39,840 bases of DNA from Streptomyces sp. Ru73 (GTDB lineage: Bacteria; Actinomycetota; Actinomycetes; Streptomycetales; Streptomycetaceae): NCBI RefSeq assembly GCF_002920575.1, contig NZ_PQSQ01000076.1, positions 1 to 39,840 on the forward strand, given 5' to 3'. How positions within the stretch are numbered: the stretch's first letter is position 1; each line of letters opens with the position of its first letter. The position numbers and the translations under genes are program-made. The notes beneath the pieces are model-generated. The model searched no databases. It was not told the DNA's origin and saw only the letters and a list, made by a program, of their open reading frames with translations. Of the stretch, positions 1 to 7,738 are shown piece after piece.

Positions 1-1
1 C

Positions 2-466
2 GCCACCGCCGCCCGCCGGGCCGGACTGCCCCCGGTACGCCCGCACGAGATCGCCGACGCGGCGGAGAAACTGGCCACCGAGCACGACCTGGTACTGGTG
101 GAAGGCGCGGGCGGGCTCCTGGTCCGCTTCGACGAAACCGGCGCCACCCTCGCCGACGCCGCCAAAGCACTCGGCGCACCGATGCTGATGGTGGCGCAGG
201 CCGGACTCGGCACACTCAACGCCACGGCGCTGACGGCGCTCGCACTGCGCACGGCGGGCATCGACACGCCGGGGGTGGTCATCGGCAGCTGGCCCGCCGA
301 ACCGGACCTCGCCTCCCGCTGCAACCTCGCGGACCTGCCGGAGTCGGCGGGGGCGCCGCTGCTCGGCCTGGTACCGGCCGGGTCGGGAGCGCTGCCGCCC
401 GCCCGTTTCCGCGCGGAGGCGGCGGGGTGGCTGGCGCCTCGGCTGGGCGGTACCTGGCAGAACTAG
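2..466 (+). CDS. bioD: ATP-dependent dethiobiotin synthetase BioD, 5' end missing
   Basis: BioD closes the ureido ring of dethiobiotin from 7,8-diaminopelargonate, CO2 and ATP, the penultimate step of biotin synthesis in the cytoplasm. The open frame enters from the left edge, so only about the last 155 residues are present. The visible part carries the second BioD motif VEGAGGLLV, followed by LADAAKALGAPMLMVAQAGLGTLN (shown in part here), which matches the family's switch region and the N-x-T segment after it, and a C-terminal P-x-L-G-L-V-P block. The P-loop lies outside the window. The gene ends at a strong terminator shared with the convergent MFS gene. Other bio genes probably lie just to the left, but that cannot be seen here. 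Confidence 0.9.
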   Translation, partial: ATAARRAGLPPVRPHEIADAAEKLATEHDLVLVEGAGGLLVRFDETGATLADAAKALGAPMLMVAQAGLGTLNATALTALALRTAGIDTPGVVIGSWPAEPDLASRCNLADLPESAGAPLLGLVPAGSGALPPARFRAEAAGWLAPRLGGTWQN

Positions 467-475
467 CGGTACGAA

Positions 476-510
476 GAAGGGGGCACCGGCTGCGAGCCGG
501 TGCCCCCTTC
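476..510. terminator. Bidirectional terminator between bioD and the MFS gene
   Basis: A perfect 16-bp inverted repeat (arms 476-491 and 495-510, GAAGGGGGCACCGGCT and its complement) encloses a 3-nt loop GCG. It sits between two convergent stop codons and can form the same hairpin in both transcripts. There is no long U tract, as is usual in streptomycetes. Confidence 0.85.
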
Positions 511-523
511 GCGTACGCACGGG

Positions 524-1777
524 TCAGTCGAGCGCCGCGCCCTTGCGCTCCGGGATGAGGAGCATCGCGGCCATGTCCAGGACGTAGATGACGGCCAGCA
601 GGCCGATCGCCTTCTGGAAGCCGTACGAGCCGGCGACCAGGGCGACGACCAGCGGGGCCAGGCCGCCGATGCCGCGGCCGACGTTGAAGAGGACGTTCTG
701 CGCGGTGGCGCGGGCGTGCGTCGGGTACAGCTCGGCGATGAGCGCGCCGTAGCCGCCGGTCATGCCGTTGACGAACGCGCCCATGACGGCGCCGCCGATG
801 AGTAGCGCGGTGGGCGTGGACAGCGTGGCGTACGCGAGGACCGTGACGACCGAACCGGCCTGGAAGAGCCAGAAGGTGGGACGGCGGCCGATGCGGTCGG
901 CGAGGTGGCCGAAGGCGAGGATGCCGCAGGCCATGCCGACGACGGTGACGGCGGTCCAGGCGCCGGACTTGGTGAGGCTGTAGCCGAACTGCTGGGAGAG
1001 GTAGCTCGGCAGCCAGGTCATGATGCCGTAGTAGCCGAAGTTCTGTACCGAGGTCAGCACGAGGACGCCGAGGGTGGCGCGGCGCGCGGCGGGGGTGGCG
1101 ACCAGGGAGCGGAGCGGCGCGGTGGCCGGGCGCTCGGCGGCCTTCGCCGCGGTGAAGGCGGCGGGCTCGTGCATGGTGCGGCGGAAGAGGAAGGCCGCGA
1201 CGGCGGGCAGCACGCCGAGCGCGAAGAGGGCGCGCCAGCCCCAGGCTTCGATGACGGGCGCGGAGACCAGGGCGGCGGCGAGGACGCCGGTCTGCCAGCC
1301 GAGGCCGACGTAGGAGGTGCCGCGGGCGCGCTTGCGGCTGGGGAACGCCTCGGCGGCCAGTGCCATGCCGATGCCGAACTCGCCGCCGATGCCCATGCCC
1401 GCGACGAACCGCGCCGCGGCGAGCTGCGGGAAGTCCTGGGCGATGGCGGTGAGCCCGGTGAAGACGGCGAAGAGGATGATCGACCAGGTCAGGACGCGGA
1501 TGCGGCCGAGGCGGTCGGAGAGTACGCCGAAGAGGAGGCCGCCGACGACGCAGCCGATGAGGGTGATGGTGGTGAGCGAGCCCGCCTGGGCGGGGTCCAG
1601 GTGGAGGCCGGCGGTGATCGCGGAGAGCGCGAAGCTGAGGATGAGGAGGTCGAAGCCCTCCAGGCCGTAGCCGACGGCGGAGGCGAGTACCGCCTTGCGG
1701 GCGTAGGCGTCGGTGGTGGCCTCCGGCGCGGCGCCCGGGTGGGCGTCCTCGACCGCTGGCGCGGGGTGGTTCGGCAT
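524..1777 (-). CDS. MFS transporter, aromatic acid/H+ symporter-like
   Basis: A 417-residue membrane protein of the major facilitator superfamily with the expected 12 hydrophobic segments. The loop between segments 2 and 3 has the MFS signature GVLSDRLGRIRVL, and a second copy (GHLADRIGRRPT) follows in the second half, as in the repeated six-helix architecture. The region around GMGIGGEFGIGMALAAEAF resembles the aromatic-acid:H+ symporter and sialic/metabolite-H+ symporter groups. The substrate is probably an organic acid, but the sequence does not fix it. The start is ATG at 1777, with AGGAC a few bases upstream. It stands alone, converging on bioD, and no catabolic partner is adjacent, so its role is uncertain. 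Confidence 0.85.
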   Translation of the reverse strand: MPNHPAPAVEDAHPGAAPEATTDAYARKAVLASAVGYGLEGFDLLILSFALSAITAGLHLDPAQAGSLTTITLIGCVVGGLLFGVLSDRLGRIRVLTWSIILFAVFTGLTAIAQDFPQLAAARFVAGMGIGGEFGIGMALAAEAFPSRKRARGTSYVGLGWQTGVLAAALVSAPVIEAWGWRALFALGVLPAVAAFLFRRTMHEPAAFTAAKAAERPATAPLRSLVATPAARRATLGVLVLTSVQNFGYYGIMTWLPSYLSQQFGYSLTKSGAWTAVTVVGMACGILAFGHLADRIGRRPTFWLFQAGSVVTVLAYATLSTPTALLIGGAVMGAFVNGMTGGYGALIAELYPTHARATAQNVLFNVGRGIGGLAPLVVALVAGSYGFQKAIGLLAVIYVLDMAAMLLIPERKGAALD

Positions 1778-2379
1778 GCGTCCTGCTCTGTCGTCCTGAC
1801 GGTGGGCTGGGCGTGCGTCGGTTGTCAGTGGCGGGCGGTAGCTTCGGGAGGTGTGTGGCGGAGGTGGGGGAGGGACCCCGTCACGGGTCTCCTTGGGATC
1901 CCCGAGTCGGGGGTCCCGGGTGGGGATCCCCCCGGTTGGGGGTGGTTTCCCCGGCGGGAGACGCTCTCCTCGGACGGGGAGAGGGAGGGGCCCTGCCAGG
2001 AATCGGGAAGGGCCCTGCCAGAACCACTGCCAGGAATCGCGAAGCGGGCCGTTCAGCGCCGACGCGGCCGAGACGCCATTCTAGAACGGCGCCGCAGACG
2101 CCAGGACGTGGCCCTCGCGCAGGACGGCGTCTCCCCCGCCAGGACGTGCCCCTTGCCCACGGCGGCGCGCGCCGACGCCGGGACAGGGCCCCGGGCGCCA
2201 GGACAACGCCCTCCGGCGCACGTCCCAGCCCCTCGGCGCACGACCGAGCCCCCTCGGCACCGGCACCCGGCACCGGCACCCGCCCGATACCCGTCCCGCG
2301 CGGGCCCGGGACGAACCCGGTCCCCGGCGGCACAATCAGAAACGGAAGCCGTTGTCGTGCCGTTCGGGAAGGGCGAGGC
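1778..2379. other. Gene-free divergent intergenic region with clustered inverted repeats
   Basis: About 600 bp between the divergent MFS and methyltransferase genes. The frames that stay open here have no recognisable protein and unlike codon bias. Between about 1872 and 1960 there are nested palindromes: GGGACCCC (1872-1879) pairs with GGGGTCCC (1910-1917), and GGATCCCC (1896-1903) pairs with GGGGATCC (1922-1929). Just downstream, CTCTCC and GGAGAG flank a short loop near 1962-1985. The phrase CCAGGAATCG occurs twice near 1998 and 2030. Promoters for both flanking genes should lie here, but no clear -35/-10 pair was found. Confidence 0.5.
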
Positions 2380-3054
2380 ATGTCGCTGCGCAACAGAGGA
2401 CACCGGACCGCCGTGCACCACCCGCTCTTCGCCCGGGCCTACGTACGGCTCGGGCCGCTCGCCGATGTGCACGGCGGGGTGCGGCCGCTCCGGCGTGAGC
2501 TGCTGGCGGGGCTGTCGGGGCGGGTCATCGAGATCGGCGCGGGCGGCGGGCTGAACTTCGCGCACTATCCGGGCACCGTCTCGGAGGTGGTGGCGGTCGA
2601 GCCGGAGGCCGCGCTGCGGCAGGCGGCCCGTACGGAGGCGGCGCGCGCCGGGGTGCCGGTGGACGTGGTGCCGGCGGTCGCCGAGGCGCTGCCGGTCAAG
2701 AGCGAGGCGTTCGACGCGGCGGTGGTGGCGCTGGTGCTGTGCTCGGTACGTGACGTGCCGCGGGCGCTGGCGGAGCTGCGGCGGGTGCTGCGGCCGGGCG
2801 CCGAGGTGCGGTTCCTGGAGCATGTGCGGGCCGAGGGGCGCGGGCTGCGCGCGGTGCAGCGGGTGGCGGACCGTACGGTGTGGCCGCTGCTGAACGGCGG
2901 CTGCCATACGTCGCGGGATGCGGTGGCGGCGCTGCGTGCGGCCGGGTTCGCGGTGGAGCGGGAGCGGCGGCTGCGGGTGCCGCCGCGGGGCGTGACGCTG
3001 CCGTCGTCGCCGGTGGTACTCGGTACGGCGCGGCGCCCGGAGGCGGCGGCGTAG
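2380..3054 (+). CDS. Class I SAM-dependent methyltransferase, METTL7/UbiE-like
   Basis: A 224-residue Rossmann-fold methyltransferase. Motif I is VIEIGAGGGLNF (about residues 47-58), followed by an acidic residue in VVAVEPE that should contact the SAM ribose, and the post-motif ALVLCSVRDVPRALAELRRVLRPG (given here as landmarks, about residues 117-140). The pattern IGAGGGLNF-HYP, then C-S-V, then a late WPLLNGGCHTSRD resembles the METTL7 (thiol methyltransferase) branch of the UbiE/Methyltransf_11 family. The start ATG at 2380 was chosen because homology begins there and GAAGGG precedes it; the frame stays open far upstream without family sequence. The acceptor substrate cannot be inferred. 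It is a single-gene unit followed by a hairpin at 3195-3228. Confidence 0.85.
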   Translation: MSLRNRGHRTAVHHPLFARAYVRLGPLADVHGGVRPLRRELLAGLSGRVIEIGAGGGLNFAHYPGTVSEVVAVEPEAALRQAARTEAARAGVPVDVVPAVAEALPVKSEAFDAAVVALVLCSVRDVPRALAELRRVLRPGAEVRFLEHVRAEGRGLRAVQRVADRTVWPLLNGGCHTSRDAVAALRAAGFAVERERRLRVPPRGVTLPSSPVVLGTARRPEAAA

Positions 3055-3194
3055 CGGTACGGGTACGGCACAGCGGCCGGAGACGGTCGCACAGGCCCTG
3101 GCACGGCCCGACGCCGGAGATGGTGTCCAGCGGTCTCCGCCCGGCTGGTGGCCCTCAGCACGCCACGGCGCAGAGCCAACGGCGCACGACACGA

Positions 3195-3228
3195 CGCCCG
3201 GAGACGCCGGTGCAGCGGTCTCCGGGCG
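3195..3228. terminator. Hairpin terminator between the methyltransferase and a convergent small gene
   Basis: Perfect 11-bp arms, CGCCCGGAGAC (3195-3205) and GTCTCCGGGCG (3218-3228), with a 12-nt loop. It lies between the end of the methyltransferase and the end of the small minus-strand gene, so it could serve both. Confidence 0.6.
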
Positions 3229-3249
3229 CCGGTCGCGTCCGCGGTCGGG

Positions 3250-3513
3250 TCAGCGGGCCTCTCCCGCCACGCCGACGCGCCGTGCGGTGGCGCCGCGGAC
3301 GTTCGTGCACGGCACCTGTGCCCGCGGGGACTTGGTGCCGCGCTGTACGGCGAGTGCGTCGGCGGCGCGTACGCGTGCCGCCGAGCCGCGCTGGAAGACC
3401 AGCACCACGGCGGGTCCGCCCACTGCCCGTACGTCCGCTCTAACGGACTGGACTTGCCGCCAACGGCCCTGGATGAGCACCAGGTCGCCCTGCCTCACCT
3501 GCAGTGCCCTCAC
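3250..3513 (-). CDS. Small conserved-looking protein of unknown function (87 aa)
   Basis: I do not recognise the family with confidence. From GTG at 3513 the frame gives VRALQVRQGDLVLIQGRWRQ, then a valine-rich stretch GGPAVVLVF and a basic C-terminus. The composition (regular hydrophobic spacing, a beta-rich R-Q-G-D-L-V-L-I-x-G-R-W start like an SH3- or KOW-type barrel) looks like a real protein rather than a shadow frame. No signal peptide or membrane segment is present. The Shine-Dalgarno sequence is weak (GATGGGGC), and the frame is open further upstream without convincing sequence. It converges on the methyltransferase. Confidence 0.5.
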   Translation of the reverse strand: MRALQVRQGDLVLIQGRWRQVQSVRADVRAVGGPAVVLVFQRGSAARVRAADALAVQRGTKSPRAQVPCTNVRGATARRVGVAGEAR

Positions 3514-4101
3514 CGCCCCATCACAGCCCACACTTCTTTTCCCACCCCATCCGTCGCGGCAGTCCGCTCGGTGCCGTCCCCTCCCCAGGGGCGGCCGTCG
3601 GTCCTGCCTGATTTGGTTCGGTAACTGTGGCGGCTCGTTCGCTTTCGCGCACACTCCGATCCGGTCACATTGCCGACCCGGGCGGATACGCGCGCGGGGT
3701 GGTCAGGGGCGTTTGCTGGTGTGGCGGGGGCGGCCGGGTGGCGGGGGTGTGCGCGGCACTGGGTGCCAGGGGCCGTCCGAGCAGGGATTGCGCTCCCTCC
3801 TGCCAGGGAGAAGTGCAATATTGCATCCGTTCGGGCGGGTGCATTCATGCGTCAGCGCGCGGGCGCGCGCCGCTCCCGTGGCAATGCGTGCCACGCCGAT
3901 CACGCCCCGCTACGGGCCGGTCACCGGCCTCTGACCTGCCCGCCCGCGGTGGTGCGGCGGAATCGCCCGGAACCGTCCCGGGTACCGCACTTGGGCTGAT
4001 CACGGGCCTGTCCGGCCGCAATGGGCCACCGGGGCGGAAGGCACCGGGTGACGGCCGGATCAGGGCGGTACGTGGCGTACGACACTGCCGCTGACCGGGC
4101 G
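3514..4101. other. Gene-free region with an AT-rich palindrome
   Basis: No supported gene in about 590 bp. It includes a GC-poorer patch near 3605-3640, a small hairpin CTCCCT-N6-AGGGAG (3793-3810), the perfect 12-bp palindrome TGCAATATTGCA (3814-3825) and a nearby GCAT-N2-ATGC (3841-3850). The rest shows nothing definite. Confidence 0.5.
3814..3825. promoter_or_regulatory. Perfect palindrome TGCAATATTGCA, possible operator
   Basis: A 12-bp perfect palindrome that is two-thirds AT in DNA of more than 70 % GC. The spacing and symmetry suit a dimeric repressor. The nearest gene starts are the 87-aa gene (3513, minus strand) and, further away, the NCS1/LysR pair, whose 3' end faces it, so the target is unclear. 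Confidence 0.35.
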
Positions 4102-5037
4102 TTACCCGTCCGTACGGGCCGCTCCGGGCAGGGGCGGCTCCCCCGGCCAGTGACGCAGTTCACGGAGGAGCGTGAGGAAGGCGCGTTCCGCCGGGGAGAG
4201 CAGCCGGTCCCTGCGGTGCACCAGGCTGACCGGCCGGGGCTGCGGCGCGGGTTCGACGGGCAGTACGGCGAGCCGGCCGGCCCGTACGTCCTCCCCCACC
4301 GCGTGTTCGGAGATGAGGGAGAGGCCGAGCCCGGCGGCGACGCACTGCTTGACCGCCTCGGGGCCCCAGATGTCTGCGCGCGGCGCGTTCTCCAGGGACC
4401 AGTCGGCGAGTACCTGTTCCTGGAGGCTGCGGGTCTGGGAGCCGGGCTCGCGCAGCAGGAAGCTTGCCCCGGCCAGTTCCTCGGGCGTCACCCGGTCCGC
4501 GCCGGCGAGCCGGTGGCCGGGGGCCGCGACGAGAACCAGCCGCTCGTCGAGCACGGTCTCCACGACGAGCCGGTCGCCGTGCGGGCTGCCGGCCACCACG
4601 GCGACGCCGATGCCGCCGCCGAGCAGTTGTTCCTGTACGGCCTCGCCGTTGCCGACGAAGATGTCGCATTCGATGGCGGGGTGACGTTCGCGGTACCGGG
4701 CGAGCAGGGCCGGCAGCAGGTAGGTGCCGACGGTGGTGGAGCCGCCGACCAGCAGCCGTCCGGTGGCGAGGCCGCTGACCTGCTGCACGGCGGCGACCGC
4801 TTCTTCGGCGAGGAGGAAGACCCGCTTGCCGTACTCGGCGAGGACCTCGCCCTCGGCGGTGGGCCTGGCCCGGGTTCCCGACCGGTCGACGAGCGTGACG
4901 CGCAGCGACTGTTCGAGCCTGCGTACCTGGTTGGAGACGGAGGGCTGGCTCATGTAGAGCTTCTGCGCGGCGGCGGAGAAGCCCTGGTGCTCGACGACCT
5001 GCATGAAGATCCAGAGCCGGTGGAGGTTGAGTTCCAT
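4102..5037 (-). CDS. LysR-family transcriptional regulator (first of two)
   Basis: A 311-residue LysR regulator. The N-terminal winged helix-turn-helix spans about residues 1-60 (GFSAAAQKLYMSQPSVSNQV is the recognition region) and the periplasmic-binding-protein-like effector domain about 90-300. It resembles the CbbR/CysB-like and selenium-associated LysR branch. The start ATG at 5037 was chosen because the LysR domain begins exactly there (MELNLHRLWIFM); the frame continues upstream through the permease without meaning. It follows the NCS1 permease by 44 bp on the same strand and is probably cotranscribed with it. A 12-bp palindrome GCCCCCGGGGGC lies just before the start. The effector is unknown; a substrate of the permease is the obvious candidate. 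Confidence 0.93.
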   Translation of the reverse strand: MELNLHRLWIFMQVVEHQGFSAAAQKLYMSQPSVSNQVRRLEQSLRVTLVDRSGTRARPTAEGEVLAEYGKRVFLLAEEAVAAVQQVSGLATGRLLVGGSTTVGTYLLPALLARYRERHPAIECDIFVGNGEAVQEQLLGGGIGVAVVAGSPHGDRLVVETVLDERLVLVAAPGHRLAGADRVTPEELAGASFLLREPGSQTRSLQEQVLADWSLENAPRADIWGPEAVKQCVAAGLGLSLISEHAVGEDVRAGRLAVLPVEPAPQPRPVSLVHRRDRLLSPAERAFLTLLRELRHWPGEPPLPGAARTDG

Positions 5038-5081
5038 GGCGCCCCCGGGGGCTTTCGAAGATCGCTCGGCCGTCGCGCAGC

Positions 5082-6533
5082 CTAACCGTCCGACCGGCCG
5101 CCGGACAGGGCCACGGGCGGCTCTTCCGTGGTCTCCACGGTGCCGGGGCCGTGCCCTGACCGCTGCCGGGACCGTGCCCACAGCAGGTACAGCGGTGCCG
5201 TGACGACCAGTCCGACGAGCCAGGAGAGGTCGGCGCCGCCGAGGTGCGCGGCGAACGGGCCGGTGTAGAGGTCGGTGGCGAGGAAGGGGATCTGGACGAC
5301 GATGCCGACGGCGTACGAGCCGAGCGCCACGGGGTTGAAGCGTCCGTAGCGGCCGCCGTCGGGGGCGAAGAGGGCGTCGAAGTCGTAGCGGCCGCGGTGC
5401 AGCAGGTAGAAGTCGATGAGGTTGATCGCGGTCCAGGGGACGAGGACGATCAGCAGGACGAGCACGAGATTGACGAAGTGGTTCACGAAGTCGCTGGACA
5501 GGCCGAGTGCGATGACCAGGGCGACGGCGAGGACCAGTGCGGAGACCGCGCCGCGTGCGACGACGCGCGGCTGCCAGCGGGCGCGGAACGTCTGCCCGAT
5601 GGTGATCATCGACAGCACCGCGCCGTAGAGGTTGAGCGCGTTGTGGTTGATGACGCTGAAGAGGAAGAGCAGGAGGAGTACGGGGCCGAAGGCGCCGGCC
5701 GCGTCGTGGAAGCCGGCGACCGCGTCCGGGTCGGGGCTGACCAGCGCGACGACGGTACCGGCGAGGAACGGCAGCGCCGAGCCCAGGCAGGAGCCCCAGT
5801 AGGTGGCCCAGAAGGTGCTGGCGGTGCGGACGGTGCGCGGCAGGTAGCGGGAGTAGTCCGATACGTACGGCGCGAACGCCAGCTGCCACAGGGCGCTGAG
5901 GGAGACGGTGGCGAGCCAGCCGGCGAAGGTGAAGGAGCCGCGGGTGAGGAAGTCGTCGGGCAGGCCGCGGGCGACGACCGTGCCGAGTCCGGCGAGGATG
6001 CCGAGGCCGAGGACGACGGTGGCGAGCTTGTTGAGGGTGTGGATGAGGCGGTAGCCGATCAGGCAGATGGCCGCCGAGCCGGCCGCGCCCAGCAGGATGC
6101 CGGCGTCGACCGGGACGGCGGGCGCGAGGCCGTGCAGTGACTTGCCCGCGAGCACGATGTTGGAGGCGAAGAAGCCGACGTACATCGCGGCGGCGACGAC
6201 CACGATGAGCAGGGCGCCCACCGAGCCGAACTGCGCCCGGCTCTGGATCATCTGGGGCACGCCGAGCTGCGGACCCTGCGCGGAGTGCAGCGCCATGAAG
6301 ACGCCGCCGATCAGCTGGCCGACGGCGATGGCGAGGACGGCGGAGAGGAAGGACTGGTGGAAGACCTGGACGCCCATGGCACCGGTGACCAGCGGCAATG
6401 GCGCGATGTTGGTGCCGAACCACATGGTGAACAGGTCGCGGACCCGGCCGTGCCGTTCGGTTTCGGGGACGTGGTCGATGGTGTGGTGTTCCACTGCGGC
6501 GGGCGCTGCCGCGCCTCCTGCGGCTTCGGGCAC
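5082..6533 (-). CDS. NCS1-family nucleobase/allantoin-type permease
   Basis: A 483-residue integral membrane protein of the nucleobase:cation symporter-1 family (PF02133), which imports cytosine, purines, allantoin, hydantoins, thiamine or related compounds. Family landmarks are MWFGTNIAPLPLVTGAMG in the first helix, a GVPQMIQSRAQFG loop, and VSDYSRYLP in the middle. About 12 hydrophobic segments are visible, with a hydrophilic N-terminus carrying DHVPETERHGR. GTG at 6533 was chosen because GAGGAG sits 5 nt upstream; an ATG at 6608 lacks one. It is transcribed divergently from the second LysR gene and shares the control region holding a LysR box, so it is probably the uptake system for the substrate of the monooxygenase operon at 7739-12089. 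Confidence 0.92.
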   Translation of the reverse strand: MPEAAGGAAAPAAVEHHTIDHVPETERHGRVRDLFTMWFGTNIAPLPLVTGAMGVQVFHQSFLSAVLAIAVGQLIGGVFMALHSAQGPQLGVPQMIQSRAQFGSVGALLIVVVAAAMYVGFFASNIVLAGKSLHGLAPAVPVDAGILLGAAGSAAICLIGYRLIHTLNKLATVVLGLGILAGLGTVVARGLPDDFLTRGSFTFAGWLATVSLSALWQLAFAPYVSDYSRYLPRTVRTASTFWATYWGSCLGSALPFLAGTVVALVSPDPDAVAGFHDAAGAFGPVLLLLFLFSVINHNALNLYGAVLSMITIGQTFRARWQPRVVARGAVSALVLAVALVIALGLSSDFVNHFVNLVLVLLIVLVPWTAINLIDFYLLHRGRYDFDALFAPDGGRYGRFNPVALGSYAVGIVVQIPFLATDLYTGPFAAHLGGADLSWLVGLVVTAPLYLLWARSRQRSGHGPGTVETTEEPPVALSGGRSDG

Positions 6534-6604
6534 GGGCACTCCTCGGACCGAGGGACGTGAGAGGGGGCGATGGCTGGGAGTGTTGAGGACGCGCGTTGGT
6601 CCGG

Positions 6605-6649
6605 TCAATCAGAGAAATCCGTGCTCTTCCATCTGATGAATTGATGCAG
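6605..6649. promoter_or_regulatory. LysR operator region between the NCS1 permease and LysR2
   Basis: The element CCATCTG-N7-GATGCAG (6629-6649) contains ATC-N9-GAT, the classical T-N11-A LysR box. An outer inverted repeat, ATCAGA (6608-6613) against TCTGAT (6632-6637), overlaps it, with TCAAT/ATTGA further out. It lies 21 bp before the LysR2 start and about 96 bp before the permease start, suiting autoregulation and divergent activation. The same split motif recurs at 7631-7651. Confidence 0.7.
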
Positions 6650-6670
6650 GGAGGGTGCGAGGATCACGCC

Positions 6671-7579
6671 ATGCCCAAGGACGCCAACTTCACCCTCGTA
6701 CAGCTCCGCTACTTCCTCGCCGCTGCGGAGCTCGGCAGCATGACGGCGGCGGCGCAGCGGATCAGTGTGTCGCAGTCGGCGATCTCCACCGCGGTGACGC
6801 ATCTGGAGCGGGAGCTGGGGGTGCAGCTGCTGATACGGCACCACGCCAAGGGTCTGTCGCTGACCCGGGCCGGCGAGCGTTTCCTGCACGAGCTGCGCGG
6901 ATTCCTCACGCATGCCGAGGGCTTGACGGAGACCGCCCGCAGTCTGGGGACGGAGCTGGTGGGCGAGCTGGCGGTGGGCTGCTTCCAGACGCTGGCGCCG
7001 TTCTTCCTGCCGCGGCTGCTGCGGGAGTTCGGGGACGCGCATCCCGCGGTGCGGGTGGAGGTCACCGAGGGCGACATCCGGGCGGTGCAGCAGGATCTGC
7101 GGGGCGGCCGGTGCGAGCTGGCGCTCCTGTACGACCTGGGGCTGGACCCGGACATCGAGCGGGAGGTGCTGGCGGTGGCGCCGCCGTACGCGCTGGTGCC
7201 GGCGGGCCATCCGCTGGCGGGTGCGGGCGCGGTGCGGCTCGCGGACCTGGCGGCGGAGCCGATGATCCTGCTGGACCTGCCGCTGAGCCGGGACTACTTC
7301 CGTTCGCTGTTCCTGAAGACGGGGGTGGAGCCCAAGGTGCGGCACCGCAGCACGAGTTACGAGACGGTGCGTGCGATGGTGGCGGCGGGGCACGGTTTCG
7401 CGCTGCTGAACCAGCGTCCGGTGCACGACGCGACGTACGACGGCGGGCGCGCCGTGGCGCTGCGGCTGACCGATCCGCTGCCGGCGCTGCCGGTGGTACT
7501 GGCGCGGCTGTCGGGGGTGCGGCCGACGGCCCGCGCGCAGGCGTTCGCGGCGGTGTGCCGGGCGGCGCTGGGCACCTGA
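6671..7579 (+). CDS. LysR-family regulator, likely controller of the monooxygenase operon
   Basis: A 302-residue LysR regulator. The helix-turn-helix is at about residues 17-40 (GSMTAAAQRISVSQSAIST), the linker helix follows, and the effector-binding domain covers about 95-300 (GELAVGCFQTLAPFFLPRLL begins it). It belongs to the LTTR group with OxyR/CynR-like effector domains. ATG at 6671 was chosen because the domain starts there and GAGG lies 9 nt upstream. It is divergent from the NCS1 permease and immediately upstream of the flavin reductase operon on the same strand. Matching operators before itself and before the flavin reductase strongly suggest it controls both units. Confidence 0.93.
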   Translation: MPKDANFTLVQLRYFLAAAELGSMTAAAQRISVSQSAISTAVTHLERELGVQLLIRHHAKGLSLTRAGERFLHELRGFLTHAEGLTETARSLGTELVGELAVGCFQTLAPFFLPRLLREFGDAHPAVRVEVTEGDIRAVQQDLRGGRCELALLYDLGLDPDIEREVLAVAPPYALVPAGHPLAGAGAVRLADLAAEPMILLDLPLSRDYFRSLFLKTGVEPKVRHRSTSYETVRAMVAAGHGFALLNQRPVHDATYDGGRAVALRLTDPLPALPVVLARLSGVRPTARAQAFAAVCRAALGT

Positions 7580-7630
7580 TCCCTCCCACGGTGCGGCCCC
7601 CGGAGCGGGCCTGACCTGCGCGGATCACAG

Positions 7631-7651
7631 CCATCTGGAAAACAGATGCAG
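7631..7651. promoter_or_regulatory. LysR box upstream of the flavin reductase operon
   Basis: CATCTG-N5-CAGATG (7632-7648) is a perfect inverted repeat inside CCATCTG-N7-GATGCAG, the same split motif as at 6629-6649 with the same spacing. ATC-N9-GAT fits the LysR consensus T-N11-A. It lies about 90 bp before the reductase start, a normal distance for a LysR recognition site. Confidence 0.75.
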
Positions 7652-7738
7652 TTGCTCGGAAACCTCTGCTTTACGGATGAGGGAGCGCGCGCCCATAGTC
7701 AGGGATCAGCAGACCCCGCACGCCTCGGGAGGCTGATG

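Noticed and set aside
905..2554. A 549-codon plus-strand open frame across the MFS gene and the following intergenic region.
   Set aside because: It is antisense to a clear MFS transporter, its protein is repetitive Gly/Ala/Arg/Asp, and it matches the shadow pattern of GC-rich third positions.
5041..5052. The 12-bp palindrome GCCCCCGGGGGC before the first LysR gene as an operator.
   Set aside because: Such GC-only palindromes are expected by chance in this base composition, and it coincides with the ribosome-binding region.
4102..6423. A 773-codon minus-strand frame joining antiphase permease sequence to the LysR protein.
   Set aside because: Only the last 311 codons are a protein family (LysR from 5037). 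The rest is Arg/Pro-rich antiphase reading of the NCS1 permease, so it is not a fusion.
7646..7738. A longer N-terminus for the flavin reductase starting at ATG 7646.
   Set aside because: That ATG lies inside the LysR box palindrome and has no ribosome site; ATG 7739 has GGGAGG at the right distance and is where family similarity begins.
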